NCBI GenBank assembly: GCA_050730655.1
Contig: JBOHNL010000006.1
Span: 186,001 to 250,000 of the forward strand
From: JAFEBO01 sp050730655
Lineage (GTDB): Bacteria; Planctomycetota; Phycisphaerae; Phycisphaerales; UBA1924
Direction of reading: 5' to 3'
Length of the DNA stretch: 64,000 bases
This document shows positions 43,856-52,989 of the stretch, one piece after another; the first letter of the stretch is position 1; each line of letters opens with the position of its first letter. The notes under the pieces were generated by a model. The model had not been told where the DNA came from. It saw only the letters and a program-made list of their open reading frames with translations, and did not search any database. The translations under genes and the position numbers were made by a program.

Positions 43856-44674
43856 CTACGACCTGTTGGTAATGACAACGAGAACCACGATGTCGTAGAG
43901 CGCGTGCGTCGCGACGACGATTCCGAAACCCCGCACGAGAAAAAGCACGCCGAAGTACAGCCCTGCAGCGGTCAGAAAGATCGCGCTGGCGATATTCGTC
44001 CCGTTGCGAAGACCCGAGAGCGAAACATCGTGGTAGAGCGCGAACGCGAGCGCCGAGACCACGCACGCGATGATCGCAGACGTATTGCGAGGCACCCGCA
44101 TCACATCGCACAGGATCAGGTGCACTCCGGTGATCATCACGAGCCGGAAGACGAGTTCTTCGTAGAGCCCCGCGCCGATCGAGAGCGTGAGGCGCTCCTG
44201 CCACGAGAACGAGCGAATATCAACCGGGCCCTGCTGGAGCGCCATCGCGACGAGGTTGTTCGGCTGCGTCTTCGCGTTCATGATCAGGCCGAGCACCAGC
44301 AGCGGGATCATCAACACGCACGATTCCAAGGCCATTCCGAGCAGGACCGACGGGCGAATCCGCCACGAATCGCGGTTTAATACGTGCCAGAGCAGCAGCA
44401 CCACAACCAGCGTGATCGCGGGCAGATGAAAGCTGGATGCGCCAAAGACTTCAAAGAAGCGCCCGAGCAGATTCCGCGCGCTCACCGTGCGCATCACCCC
44501 GGTTGCATCCTGCAGATACCAGAGCGAACCAAACTCGTAGACCACGATCAGCGGCAGCAGAAAAAACAGAATGTGCAGCGGCGCCATCGAAAGACGCCAA
44601 TAGCTCGGCGAGCGATTCATCTCGACGTGATGCGTGCTCGATGTCTGTGTGCGTGGCAGCGGCGATCCGGGCAT
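43856..44674 (-). CDS. CPBP family intramembrane glutamic endopeptidase (CAAX-like)
   Basis: 272 residues, about seven transmembrane helices. Active-site motif EELVFR at residues 172-177, then FALYHD and HALYDI supply the catalytic histidines, as in Rce1/CPBP proteases. Such proteins cleave within membranes; in bacteria they process peptides or signalling proteins. ATG 44674 has GGAGG at close spacing. Upstream of it on the same strand lies rpsT, 111 bp away with its own terminator. Confidence 0.9.
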   Translation of the reverse strand: MPGSPLPRTQTSSTHHVEMNRSPSYWRLSMAPLHILFFLLPLIVVYEFGSLWYLQDATGVMRTVSARNLLGRFFEVFGASSFHLPAITLVVVLLLWHVLNRDSWRIRPSVLLGMALESCVLMIPLLVLGLIMNAKTQPNNLVAMALQQGPVDIRSFSWQERLTLSIGAGLYEELVFRLVMITGVHLILCDVMRVPRNTSAIIACVVSALAFALYHDVSLSGLRNGTNIASAIFLTAAGLYFGVLFLVRGFGIVVATHALYDIVVLVVITNRS

Positions 44675-44732
44675 TCACTCCTCCGGGGCAAGCCTATCGC
44701 AATCGCACGCGAATGCGCGCGTTCGCCCGCGT

Positions 44733-44766
44733 CAAAAAGAAAACGACCGCTCGGTCCGAGCGGTCG
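44733..44766 (-). terminator. Intrinsic terminator of rpsT
   Basis: Stem CGACCGCTCGG / CCGAGCGGTCG read on the minus strand, followed by TTTTCTTTTT. Confidence 0.88.
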
Positions 44767-44785
44767 CGTGAAAAGTCAGAGCAAA

Positions 44786-45079
44786 TTACTTCGTGGTCTT
44801 GGCGGCAGGCTTGGTCGTCTGCTTGCCCTTGAGCTTGGTCGTCAGGCGGCTCTTGCGGCGAGCGGCCTGGTTCTTGTGGATCACGCCCTTCGACGCGGTG
44901 CGATCGATGATCTGAGCGACCTTCTGCATCGCGGCCTTGGCCTCATCGGCGGTACCGTGGAGGACCTTCTCGTTGAAATCCTTGATGGCGTCGCGCATGG
45001 TGCGGAGGCGCCAGCGGTTGCGGGCGCGGGCTGCTTCATTCTGACGGACGCGTTTCTGGGCAGAGAGCGAGTGAGCCAT
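44786..45079 (-). CDS. rpsT: 30S ribosomal protein S20
   Basis: 97 residues, basic helical bundle binding 16S rRNA. MAHSLSAQKRVRQNEAARAR start, and SKGVIHKNQAARRKSRLT near the C-terminus are typical; the Lys/Ala/Thr tail is a little longer than usual. AAGGAA precedes ATG 45079. Own terminator downstream. The 210-bp gap up to tRNA-Arg holds promoters for both. Confidence 0.97.
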   Translation of the reverse strand: MAHSLSAQKRVRQNEAARARNRWRLRTMRDAIKDFNEKVLHGTADEAKAAMQKVAQIIDRTASKGVIHKNQAARRKSRLTTKLKGKQTTKPAAKTTK

Positions 45080-45230
45080 TGGATTCCTTGATCAAACTGG
45101 AGTCTCCCGGCCGGGAACAGGTCTCCGGACAGGGTCGGAATCATTCGCATTCTGGTCGCCGGAATCAAGCGGCCCTGTCACGCAAGAGTGCGGGGAAACC
45201 ACGAAGCGGGCACGAGAATGGCCCTTTGGC

Positions 45231-45258
45231 TTGCCGCGGCAGGGGAGAACGCTATCCT
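45231..45258 (+). promoter_or_regulatory. Promoter of tRNA-Arg
   Basis: -35 TTGCCG, 16-nt spacer, -10 TATCCT (45253-45258), 31 nt before the tRNA. Confidence 0.6.
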
Positions 45259-45289
45259 TGCTCCCCTCAAGCGAATGGTCGCTTGGTGC

Positions 45290-45363
45290 GCGGGCGTAGC
45301 TCAATTGGATAGAGCACCTGACTACGGATCAGGAGGTTGAAGGTTCGACTCCTTCCGCCCGTA
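45290..45363 (+). tRNA. tRNA-Arg (anticodon ACG)
   Basis: 74 nt. Acceptor GCGGGCG pairs with CGCCCGT (terminal G-U), D-arm GCTCAATTGGATAGAGC, anticodon stem CCTGA/TCAGG with loop CTACGGA giving ACG, T-arm GAAGGTTCGACTCCTTC. Discriminator A, no encoded CCA. Confidence 0.95.
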
Positions 45364-45461
45364 TTTGAATGAAAGCCCCGCAGTTCGCCGGGTGCTTTTT
45401 GAGTGGAGCTGGGCCAATTGCGGCGCTGCTTTTAGCCCCTATGCGCCGGTCGCCCTCGCAA

Positions 45462-47024
45462 TCAGGAAAGTGGACGAAGTCGGGTGGCTTTTACCGTCGC
45501 GAGCTTGGCGCGAAGTCGGGCGAGTTCCTGGTCCAGCATCGGCGTGCGCGGATACGTCGGCCAGGCAATGTTTTCGACTTCCAACGGGTCCAAGAGAAGG
45601 TCGTACATTTCCCACTGACTCTGCGCACCGCCCGTCGGGTCGTAGTACTCGGCGAGCTTGTACCGAGCCTCGCGGATGGACGCGATGTGGTTGGGCGGGA
45701 ACGGATACGGGCCGCTTGCCTGGCCTGATTGAAAATCGTCGTATGTGAAGACGAGATAGTCCTGCACCGGCGCGGCGCTGGGATTAAGCACGATCTGCGA
45801 ATAGTCCACGCCTTGCCAGCTCGAGCGGGCTGATACCGGCGCGTGGAACAGACTTGCCAGTGTCGGCAGGAAATCGACATGAGAGACCAGAGCGTCGGTC
45901 GAGTATGCGCGGTCGTAGAGAGTCGGGTTGGAATACACCAAGGGGACGCGGCAGGCTTCTTCGTAGAAGTTGAAGTTCTTCTGCCGCTGGCCGCCGTGCG
46001 TGAGCCCCATCTCTCCATGGTCGGCAGTCCGGATCACGATGGTGTTGTCGGTCAGGCCGAGTTGATCGAGCGCAGCCATCACCTGCTGTAGATACCCGTC
46101 TGCCTTTTTCATCAGGTTTCCGTAGAAGTTGAGGTAGGCAAGACGCTGCGGGTCCGTGACGAGCGCGCCCAAGCCGATCTGGCTGATGGCCAGAAAGTCC
46201 CTCTGCACCGATGGTTTGGTGTCCAAGCTCTCAATGTTGGTTTGCGGGATCTGGATGTCGCCAAGCAACATCGAGTCCGGGTATCCGGAGGTTGCAAAGC
46301 TCTTGGGGTAGAAGAGCACATCGTGAGGATTGACGAGCGACACGATCAGGAAAAACGGCTGCTGGGCGCGCGCGGCAGAAGAAAGAAACGCCAGCACGCC
46401 CTCCTTGCCGGCCTTCCACTGGCCGTCCTCTGTCATAAAGCGGCCGTCGTTGTCAGCGTTGCCGCCGCCGGCCTCGCTCGCGTCTTGGTTGGCTCCGGCG
46501 TCGGGGGGATCCCATCGCTGGAACCCGTAGCGCTCCAGATCTTTCTGCACGAATCGGCTGGCCTGGGACGGAGCGCCCTGGCTCGGCTTGCTGCAATGCC
46601 ACTTTCCCTTGTAAACGACGTTGTACCCCGCGGCGGACATGACGGTGCCAATGTTCTTCAGGGATGTCGAGAGTTCCATCTGCGGGTACTTGTTCGACGG
46701 CATGTCCCTTTCAAGCGTGTACTTCACGCCGTGCTGGGCGGGGAAGTAGCCCGACATCAGAGTCGAGCGAGCGGGAGAGCACATACACGCATTTGTGTAC
46801 GCGCGGCTGAAGGAGAGCCCCCGGCCTTTGAGCCGTGTGAGGCCGGGGAGGTTCTGCTGCTCCCAGCCGACGGGAAAATGCGTAATCGCCCGCTCCTGAT
46901 CGGTCACGAATAGGATGATGTTGGCCTTGGAGGATGAGGCGGCTCCCGCGGCGGCGAAACTCAAAAGCGGCAACGCCGCGGCCGATTTGAGAAGCTCGCG
47001 CCTTGTCAGACCTGAATTGTTCAT
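45462..47024 (-). CDS. Tat-exported sulfatase (formylglycine type)
   Basis: 520 residues. Twin-arginine signal LTRRELLKSAAALPLLSFAAA. Sulfatase core: IILFVTDQE (metal Asp), formylglycine motif CSPAR at residues 82-86, KGKWHCS, and TADHGEMGLTHGG. Hydrolyses sulfate esters, in planctomycetes usually on algal polysaccharides or choline sulfate. Cys-type, so it needs a formylglycine-generating enzyme elsewhere. Monocistronic; divergent from the TetR operon. The 222-bp gap upstream holds the TetR promoter. Confidence 0.93.
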   Translation of the reverse strand: MNNSGLTRRELLKSAAALPLLSFAAAGAASSSKANIILFVTDQERAITHFPVGWEQQNLPGLTRLKGRGLSFSRAYTNACMCSPARSTLMSGYFPAQHGVKYTLERDMPSNKYPQMELSTSLKNIGTVMSAAGYNVVYKGKWHCSKPSQGAPSQASRFVQKDLERYGFQRWDPPDAGANQDASEAGGGNADNDGRFMTEDGQWKAGKEGVLAFLSSAARAQQPFFLIVSLVNPHDVLFYPKSFATSGYPDSMLLGDIQIPQTNIESLDTKPSVQRDFLAISQIGLGALVTDPQRLAYLNFYGNLMKKADGYLQQVMAALDQLGLTDNTIVIRTADHGEMGLTHGGQRQKNFNFYEEACRVPLVYSNPTLYDRAYSTDALVSHVDFLPTLASLFHAPVSARSSWQGVDYSQIVLNPSAAPVQDYLVFTYDDFQSGQASGPYPFPPNHIASIREARYKLAEYYDPTGGAQSQWEMYDLLLDPLEVENIAWPTYPRTPMLDQELARLRAKLATVKATRLRPLS

Positions 47025-47192
47025 GCGCTATCCCCAGTGGCGCAAACGTGTGGCCGCATCACAAAGTCGCGGCCGCAATCTCGCCGCGCGCAATTTACCG
47101 AAACTCGGGTTTCAAGTCAAAGAAATCTCGGCGGCCGTTGCCGGTTCCGCGGGCCCGGGAGTCTCTGCACACCCCCGGAACGTGGGCGGCAC

Positions 47193-47230
47193 TTGACTCG
47201 GACGTATACCCGGCTTAAACATTCGTTTGA
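47193..47230 (+). promoter_or_regulatory. Promoter and likely operator of the TetR/exporter operon
   Basis: -35 TTGACT (47193-47198), 17 nt, -10-like TAAACA at 47216. The palindrome AAAC-ATTC-GTTT (47217-47228) lies on the -10, and CGTTTGA is repeated 13 bp further on, so autoregulation is plausible. Confidence 0.45.
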
Positions 47231-47246
47231 ATCGAGCGTTTGATCC

Positions 47247-47957
47247 ATGCGACTACAGGCAAACTTCAACTCCAAGGACGCGGGTGCCGAGACTCGGTCG
47301 CGGCTCATCGAAGCCGCGGGCGAAGTCTTTGCCGAGCAGGGATTCGACAAAGCAACGGTCCGCGAGATCTGTTCCCGAGCCGGAGCGAACATCGCGGCCG
47401 TCAATTACCACTTCCGCGATAAGGAAACGCTTTACATTGAGACGCTGCGCCACGCGCACCAGTACTCGATCGAGCACTATCCGCACGATGGGGGATTGAA
47501 ACCAGGCGCGAGCGACAAGGACAAATTGCGCGCGTTCGTTCGCGCGTTTCTTGCCAAGATGCTCGATACCCAGCGTCCGAAGTGGCACGGGCGCCTGATC
47601 TCTCGCGAGATGACCGAGCCGACGCCCGCGCTCACACTGCTGATTGAAGAAGGTGTAAAGCCCCAATTCGGCGCACTTTGCGCGATTGTGAAGCAGCTTG
47701 CACCGAGCCTGAAGAGCGTGGAAATTGAGGCGAGCGCGGCGAGCGTGATCGGGCAGGCCCTCCACTACCACCACTGCAACTCAATGATCAAGCGCCTCTT
47801 TGCCGAGCGCAAGGACGGGTATCCGTTTGATCTTGAGTTCCTCACCGATCACATCACGGCATTTTCGCTCGCGGCGTTCGAGGGGCTGGAGCGGGCGGCG
47901 AAAGACAAGAAAAAGATCCACCACAGAGACACAGAGGCACGGAGAAAGAGCCGCTAA
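47247..47957 (+). CDS. TetR/AcrR family regulator (CecR/YbiH-like)
   Basis: 236 residues. N-terminal helix-turn-helix: RSRLIEAAGEVFAEQGFDKATVREICSRAGANIAAVNYHFRDKE (quoted as landmarks RLIEAAGEVF and AAVNYHFRDKETLY). The C-terminal domain (KWHGRLISREMTEPTPAL) is of the CecR/DUF1956 type, whose E. coli member controls the ybhGFSR exporter. The gene heads a five-gene operon for a similar exporter, 2 bp before the permease ATG. The last 13 residues, IHHRDTEARRKSR, come from a dispersed DNA repeat rather than the protein fold. Confidence 0.9.
   Translation: MRLQANFNSKDAGAETRSRLIEAAGEVFAEQGFDKATVREICSRAGANIAAVNYHFRDKETLYIETLRHAHQYSIEHYPHDGGLKPGASDKDKLRAFVRAFLAKMLDTQRPKWHGRLISREMTEPTPALTLLIEEGVKPQFGALCAIVKQLAPSLKSVEIEASAASVIGQALHYHHCNSMIKRLFAERKDGYPFDLEFLTDHITAFSLAAFEGLERAAKDKKKIHHRDTEARRKSR
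47919..47950 (+). repeat. Purine-rich dispersed repeat forming the 3' end of the TetR gene
   Basis: CACCACAGAGACACAGAGG followed by CACGGAGAAAGAG. It has the form of the CACAGAG-type intergenic repeats found in many bacterial genomes, here read in frame as the TetR C-terminus. Confidence 0.55.
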
Positions 47958-47959
47958 GC

Positions 47960-49120
47960 ATGTACTTCCTGGCGCTCAAAATGCTGTTCAACGACAAGGC
48001 CAAATTCTTTGGCATCGTCATGGGCGTCACGCTGGCGTCGCTGGTGATCACGCAGCAGGGCTCGATCTTCGTCGGATTGATGGCGCGCACGTTTGGCGTC
48101 ATCACCGACATGAATTACCCGGACATCTGGGTGATGGACCCGAAGGTCCAGTTCATCGACGACACGAAACCGTTGACCGATACCAAGCTCTTCGAAGTGC
48201 GGGGCGTGCCGGGCGTTGCGTCGGCGGTGCCGCTGTATAAGGGCATGATCCGGGCCCGCATGGATAACGGGCTCTTCCAGAATTGCAACTTGTACGGCCT
48301 CGATGACGCCACCTTGATCGGCGGGCCGGGCGAAATGATCGAGGGAAATCTGGCCGACTTACGCATGGCCGACTCGGTGATCGTGGATGTCGAGGGCGCC
48401 AATGACAAACTGGCGCGCATGGGGAAAAAACCGGGAGACCCAAAAATCCCGCTGAAAATCGGCGACACGCTCGAGTTGAACGACCATCGCGCGGTTGTCG
48501 TCGGGATCTCCAGGGGCTCGCGCACATTCCAATCGCAGCCGAATGTGTTCACAACGTACTCGCGCGCCGTGACGTTCGCGCCAAAGGAACGCAAGCTTCT
48601 TTCGTTTGTGCTTGTGAAGGCCGAGCCGGGCGAAGATCTTGAGACGCTTCGGGCTCGGATCACCGAGCGGACCGGGCTTGCCGCGTACACGGCGGATCAG
48701 TTCAAGATGCTCACGATCAATTATTTCCTGAAATACACGGGTATCCCGATCAACTTCGGGATCGCGGTTGCGCTCGGGTTCATCATCGGCACGCTGATTA
48801 CGGGGTTTATGTTCTATTCATTCACGATCGACAACCTGAAGTACCTCGGAACGCTCAAGGCGATGGGCACCAACGACACCACGCTGATGGCGATGATTCT
48901 GCTGCAGGCGCTCTCGGTCGGCTGTATTGGCTTTGGAATCGGCGCGGGCGCTGCCACTCTGTTCGGAACGATGATGGGAGGAACGCAGCTTGCGTTCTGG
49001 CTCACGTGGCAGGTACTTTTGCTGTCGGGCGGCGCGGTGGTGATCATCTGCATGTTGGCGGCGATGCTGAGCGTGCGCAAGGTCGTCTCGCTCGAACCGG
49101 CGGTGGTGTTTAAGGGATAA
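47960..49120 (+). CDS. ABC exporter permease, DevC/FtsX-like
   Basis: 386 residues. One N-terminal helix (FFGIVMGVTLASLVITQQG), a large periplasmic domain (about 45-260), and three C-terminal helices (GIAVALGFIIGTLITGFMFYS; MILLQALSVGCIGFGIGAG; WQVLLLSGGAVVIICMLAA shown in part), the MacB/FtsX layout. With the ATPase and fusion protein it forms a DevBCA-like exporter. The ATG is 2 bp after the TetR stop; the stop abuts the ATPase start. Confidence 0.9.
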   Translation: MYFLALKMLFNDKAKFFGIVMGVTLASLVITQQGSIFVGLMARTFGVITDMNYPDIWVMDPKVQFIDDTKPLTDTKLFEVRGVPGVASAVPLYKGMIRARMDNGLFQNCNLYGLDDATLIGGPGEMIEGNLADLRMADSVIVDVEGANDKLARMGKKPGDPKIPLKIGDTLELNDHRAVVVGISRGSRTFQSQPNVFTTYSRAVTFAPKERKLLSFVLVKAEPGEDLETLRARITERTGLAAYTADQFKMLTINYFLKYTGIPINFGIAVALGFIIGTLITGFMFYSFTIDNLKYLGTLKAMGTNDTTLMAMILLQALSVGCIGFGIGAGAATLFGTMMGGTQLAFWLTWQVLLLSGGAVVIICMLAAMLSVRKVVSLEPAVVFKG

Positions 49121-49915
49121 ATGATGACAGCGATCGCAGCACAGCGCGGCGTGGAAACGGACCCGGCGGGGCGAAAGCTCGCGGTGCGCTGCCGCAACGT
49201 CGTCAAGAACTACGGCACGGGCCAATCGATCGTGCGGGCGCTTCGAGGCATCGATCTCGACGTGTACGAGGGCGAACTGCTCATGCTCGTCGGCCCCTCC
49301 GGCTGCGGCAAGACGACCCTGATCAGCGTGATCGCGGGCGTGCTTGATCGCGATGAGGGCGAGTGCACGGTCTTTGGTGAAGACTTCTCGGCGATGAACT
49401 CGCGCCAGCGCACGCGTTTTCGCGGCAAGACCATCGGGTTTGTCTTCCAGTCGTTCAACCTGATCCCGACGCTCACGATCGCAGAGAATGTTTCGGTGCC
49501 GCTGCTGCTCAACGGCGTCAACCGGCACAAGGCGCTCGCGAGAGCGAAGGAATTGCTCGACACCGTGGGCCTTGGCCAGCGCGTAAATGACACGCCCAAT
49601 CGTCTCTCGGGCGGACAGCAGCAGCGTGTCGCGATTGCGAGGGCGCTCGTGCACGATCCGAGGCTGATCGTGTGCGACGAACCAACCAGCGCGCTCGATC
49701 ACGAAACCGGCCACAAGATCGTCGAACTGCTCAAGGGAGTTGCCATGAGCGGCAATCGCTCGCTCGTCGTGGTCACGCACGACAACCGCATCTTCGATTT
49801 CGCGGATCGCATCGCGCACATGGATGACGGTCACGTCGACAAGATCGTGGGATCGGCGAAAGAGCTTTACGGCCCGGACATGCAGATCGCTCAGAGCGGC
49901 GGAGGATTGTCATGA
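49121..49915 (+). CDS. ABC exporter ATP-binding protein, DevA/LolD-like
   Basis: 264 residues. Walker A GPSGCGKTT, Q-loop FVFQSFNLIPTL, signature NRLSGGQQQRVAIARAL, Walker B LIVCDEPTSALD, H-loop VVTHDNRIF. MacB/LolD subfamily that drives extracytoplasmic transport rather than translocation through the membrane. ATG 49121 follows directly on the permease stop with AAGGGA as ribosome-binding site. Confidence 0.94.
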   Translation: MMTAIAAQRGVETDPAGRKLAVRCRNVVKNYGTGQSIVRALRGIDLDVYEGELLMLVGPSGCGKTTLISVIAGVLDRDEGECTVFGEDFSAMNSRQRTRFRGKTIGFVFQSFNLIPTLTIAENVSVPLLLNGVNRHKALARAKELLDTVGLGQRVNDTPNRLSGGQQQRVAIARALVHDPRLIVCDEPTSALDHETGHKIVELLKGVAMSGNRSLVVVTHDNRIFDFADRIAHMDDGHVDKIVGSAKELYGPDMQIAQSGGGLS

Positions 49916-51018
49916 TTCGAACTTTTCTGATTCCGTTGATCGCGATCGCGGGCATGCTCTTCGCCATGGCGGTCGTGGTGCGCAGCAGTCAGCCCAAGCC
50001 GCCGACGATCCCCGTGGTGATGCCTCCCACCTCGCCATTTGGTTCGCGCGTGGCGGGCTCGGGGATCATCGAGGCAAACTCGGAGAACATCGCCATCGGC
50101 ACGCCCGTCAGCGGCACGGTTGAAAAGGTCGCCGTGCAGGTCGGAGATCGGGTGAAGGCGGGCGATGTGCTCTTCGTTCTTGACAGCCGCGACCAGAAAT
50201 CGCAGCTCACGGTGAAAGAGGCCGAACTCGAAGCGGCCCGTCAGAGCCTGAAGCGGATGGAATCGATGCCGCGCCCCGAAGAAATTCCGCCAGCGGTCGC
50301 ACGCGTCGAAGCGGCCAAAGCGACGATGGAAGACCTTCAGAATCAAGTGGCCATCATGGAGCGGGTGAACGATCCGCGGGCTCGCTCGGAAGAAGAGATG
50401 TCGCGCCGGCGGTTCGCCGTGCTCGTCGCAAAGGGCCGACTCGACGAAGCCGAGTCGGCGCTCGCCCTGCTGAAAGCCGGCGCCTGGAAGCCGGAGATCG
50501 AAGTTGCGAAGGCGCAGGTTCTTGCGGCAGAGGCCAACGCCAAGCAGTTCCAAACCGAGATCGAGCGCCGGATCATCCGCGCTCCGATCGACGGACGGGT
50601 GCTGCAGGTCAAGATTCGCGCGGGCGAATTTGCCACGGCCGGGATGCTCGCAACGCCGCTCATCCTGCTCGGCGCGGTCGAACCGCTGCACGTCCGGGTG
50701 GATGTCGACGAGAACGATGCGTGGAGAGTTCGCGCCGGCGCGAACGCCGAGGGGTATCTTCGTGGCAATCGCGACATCAAAGCGGCTCTGAAGTTTGTCC
50801 GGTTTGAGCCGTATGTCGTTCCGAAGAAGTCGCTTACAGGAGATTCGAGCGAACGCGTCGACACGCGTGTGCTGCAGGTGCTGTTCTCGTTTGATCCGAA
50901 AGACCTGCCCGTCTTTGTCGGGCAGCAGATGGACGTGTACATTGAATCCGCCCCAGAGGGCGAAAAGACAGGCACAAGCAACGGGCCGACCTCATCGGCC
51001 ATGGAGAGCAAGAAGTGA
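49912..51018 (+). CDS. Periplasmic adaptor (membrane fusion) protein, HlyD/DevB-like
   Basis: 368 residues. N-terminal anchor (FLIPLIAIAGMLFAMAVVV), a lipoyl half-motif GTPVSGTVEKVAVQVGDRVKAGD (landmark GTVEKVAVQVGDRVKAGDVL), a long helical hairpin (about 95-205), then the second lipoyl half RAPIDGRVLQVKIRAGEF and beta-barrel. Links the ABC pump to the outer-membrane channel. ATGA overlap with the ATPase gene; GTGA overlap with the next gene. Confidence 0.93.
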   Translation: MIRTFLIPLIAIAGMLFAMAVVVRSSQPKPPTIPVVMPPTSPFGSRVAGSGIIEANSENIAIGTPVSGTVEKVAVQVGDRVKAGDVLFVLDSRDQKSQLTVKEAELEAARQSLKRMESMPRPEEIPPAVARVEAAKATMEDLQNQVAIMERVNDPRARSEEEMSRRRFAVLVAKGRLDEAESALALLKAGAWKPEIEVAKAQVLAAEANAKQFQTEIERRIIRAPIDGRVLQVKIRAGEFATAGMLATPLILLGAVEPLHVRVDVDENDAWRVRAGANAEGYLRGNRDIKAALKFVRFEPYVVPKKSLTGDSSERVDTRVLQVLFSFDPKDLPVFVGQQMDVYIESAPEGEKTGTSNGPTSSAMESKK

Positions 51019-52670
51019 ATTTTCGCCAAGCAATGATCGGATCCGGCCGGAGCACGTTGGTAGTTGCGCTTGTCTGCGGAACGACGCTCGCGCTGACCGC
51101 GTGCAAAGTCGGTCCGAATTACAACGGGCCGCCTGAAACAGCGTCACCGGCAGATTTTGCGGCGGTGCCCAAGGGGCCGGTCCCCGATGTCAAATCAATT
51201 CCCGCGCCGGGCGATGTCGAACTCGCCGCATGGTGGAAGCAATTCGGCGATCCTCAGCTCGACTCATTGGTTGAAAAGGCACTCCGCGACAACCTCGACC
51301 TTCAGCTTGCGCAGTCGCGCGTCAAAGAAGCCCGCGCTGCCCGCGGCATTGTCGTCGCCGACTGGTTCCCCGCCGTCGGAGTTGGCGGCACGTATTCTCG
51401 CAGCCGCAACAGCGACAACATCGGATTCATCGGCTCCAACCCCACCGGCGGCTCCGATCTCTACACAGCAGGATTTGACGCTTCTTGGGAAATTGACTTC
51501 TGGGGCAAGACGGCCCGTGGCGTGGAAGCCGCGGATGCGATCATCGCGCAGTCGATCGAGAATCGCCGCGACGTGATGATCTCTCTCCTGGCAGAGGTCG
51601 CCAGCAACTACGTTACCCTTCGCGGGCAACAGGAACGAATGACAGTGACCGAGCGTGCGGTGAAGGCGCAGGAAGATTCGCTCAAGCTGACCGAAAGCCG
51701 CTTCCGCGCGGGTCTTGTCGGCGAACTCGACGTGTCGCAGGCCAAGGCACAGCTCGAGAACCGCATTGCGCTGCTCTACCCGATCAAGACAGAGATTGAA
51801 CGCGCGATCAACCGCTTGGGCGTCCTGCTCGGCAAACCGCCTCGGACGTTCGCTGAAGAACTTTCTCCGCGCATGAAGCTGCCGGTCCCGCCGGCCGTGG
51901 TGAATGTCGGTGTTCCGTCGGAGCTGCTGAAGCGCCGGCCCGACATCCGCTCTGCCGAACGGGCGGTCGCATCGCAGACTGCGCGCATCGGCGTCGCGAC
52001 GGCCGATCTCTATCCGAGCTTTTCGATCACGGCCGCGCTCGGACTTCAGTCAAACCAGTTCGGCAGCTTCTGGAACTCGAGCAGCCGCTATTGGAACATC
52101 GTGCCCGGCGTGAGCTGGCCGGTGCTCGACTGGGGCAAGATCCGTTCGAACATTCAGGTTGCCGACGCCCGCGCCGAGCAGGCGATCATCGTGTACGAGC
52201 AGGTGGTGCTCAATTCGTTCGAGAATGTCGAGTCGTCGCTGCTTCAGCTAGTCAGCGAGCAGCAGCGCTACGGCGCACTTTCACGCTCGGTGGAGGCCAG
52301 CGCCCGCGCCGTCCAGCTCGCCGAGGATCTCTATCAGACCGGCAACGTTGATTTCCGCACCGTGCTGGACAACCAGCTGGTGCTGTTCACAGCCGAGGAC
52401 AACGCCGTCATCAGCCAGACTTTCACCCTAACGAGCATGATCAGCCTGTATAAGTCTCTCGGCGGCGGCTGGGAATACATGGAGAAGGATCCATGGACAC
52501 CCAAGCTCGTCCCCAGCAGCACGATCGCTGCCGCCGTGGATGGGATCGCCAATCCGAATGCGACTTCGTCACCACCCGGCGAGAACGGTACGGATCAGCC
52601 CGCAACGGCGACGCCAATACATACGGGCGAGGCATCCCAATCACCGGTTCCCGCCGAGCCGAAGCCTTAA
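51015..52670 (+). CDS. Outer membrane efflux lipoprotein, NodT/TolC family
   Basis: 551 residues. Lipoprotein signal with cysteine in LALTACKVGPNY, the classical NodT start. Two TolC-type halves follow: WWKQFGDPQLDSLVEKAL, RPDIRSAERAVASQTARIGVATADLYPSFS (landmark RRPDIRSAERAV), and QLAEDLYQTGNVDFRTVLD. Forms the outer-membrane exit duct. The C-terminal 60 residues are Pro/Thr/Ser-rich and probably disordered. GTG 51015 overlaps the adaptor stop. Last gene of the TetR-controlled operon. Confidence 0.93.
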   Translation: MNFRQAMIGSGRSTLVVALVCGTTLALTACKVGPNYNGPPETASPADFAAVPKGPVPDVKSIPAPGDVELAAWWKQFGDPQLDSLVEKALRDNLDLQLAQSRVKEARAARGIVVADWFPAVGVGGTYSRSRNSDNIGFIGSNPTGGSDLYTAGFDASWEIDFWGKTARGVEAADAIIAQSIENRRDVMISLLAEVASNYVTLRGQQERMTVTERAVKAQEDSLKLTESRFRAGLVGELDVSQAKAQLENRIALLYPIKTEIERAINRLGVLLGKPPRTFAEELSPRMKLPVPPAVVNVGVPSELLKRRPDIRSAERAVASQTARIGVATADLYPSFSITAALGLQSNQFGSFWNSSSRYWNIVPGVSWPVLDWGKIRSNIQVADARAEQAIIVYEQVVLNSFENVESSLLQLVSEQQRYGALSRSVEASARAVQLAEDLYQTGNVDFRTVLDNQLVLFTAEDNAVISQTFTLTSMISLYKSLGGGWEYMEKDPWTPKLVPSSTIAAAVDGIANPNATSSPPGENGTDQPATATPIHTGEASQSPVPAEPKP

Positions 52671-52989
52671 CAATTGGTTGCCTAGACAGACGGTGGTCCG
52701 CTGAGGCCGCCGCACAGTTCGATTCGTGTTTGTTTGACTGCTGGAGACCCGGGAATTTGCCGAAAGGGGCCACCCGCTCCTATAGTTTCGGGCTTGACGC
52801 AGATCGGCGTTGAGCTCGGGCGTTCCTTTTGGGCGCCACAGCGGAACACAAAGACGGTCAACGGCCCAAAGCCAAAGACCGAACACAGAAGCGCCCTTGG
52901 GCAAGCTCGCGTAACGCCCGGCCGTGTGGTCGGGGTTTCGACCGATCTGGGCTTTGCCGGTGTCGCTGCAAGAGAAGAAAAGGTGGCCC
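52671..52989 (+). promoter_or_regulatory. Intergenic region with promoter and long leader of rpsB
   Basis: 319 bp without a gene. A promoter is seen as -35 TTGCCG (52757-52762), 18 nt, -10 TATAGT (52781-52786). This leaves a leader of nearly 200 nt before rpsB, long enough for S2 feedback control, but I recognise no known S2 leader motif. No clear terminator for the preceding efflux operon is visible. Confidence 0.5.

Noticed and set aside
45462..47024. Alkaline phosphatase or phosphonate hydrolase instead of sulfatase
   Set aside because: The CSPAR formylglycine motif and TADHGEMG are specific for sulfatases.
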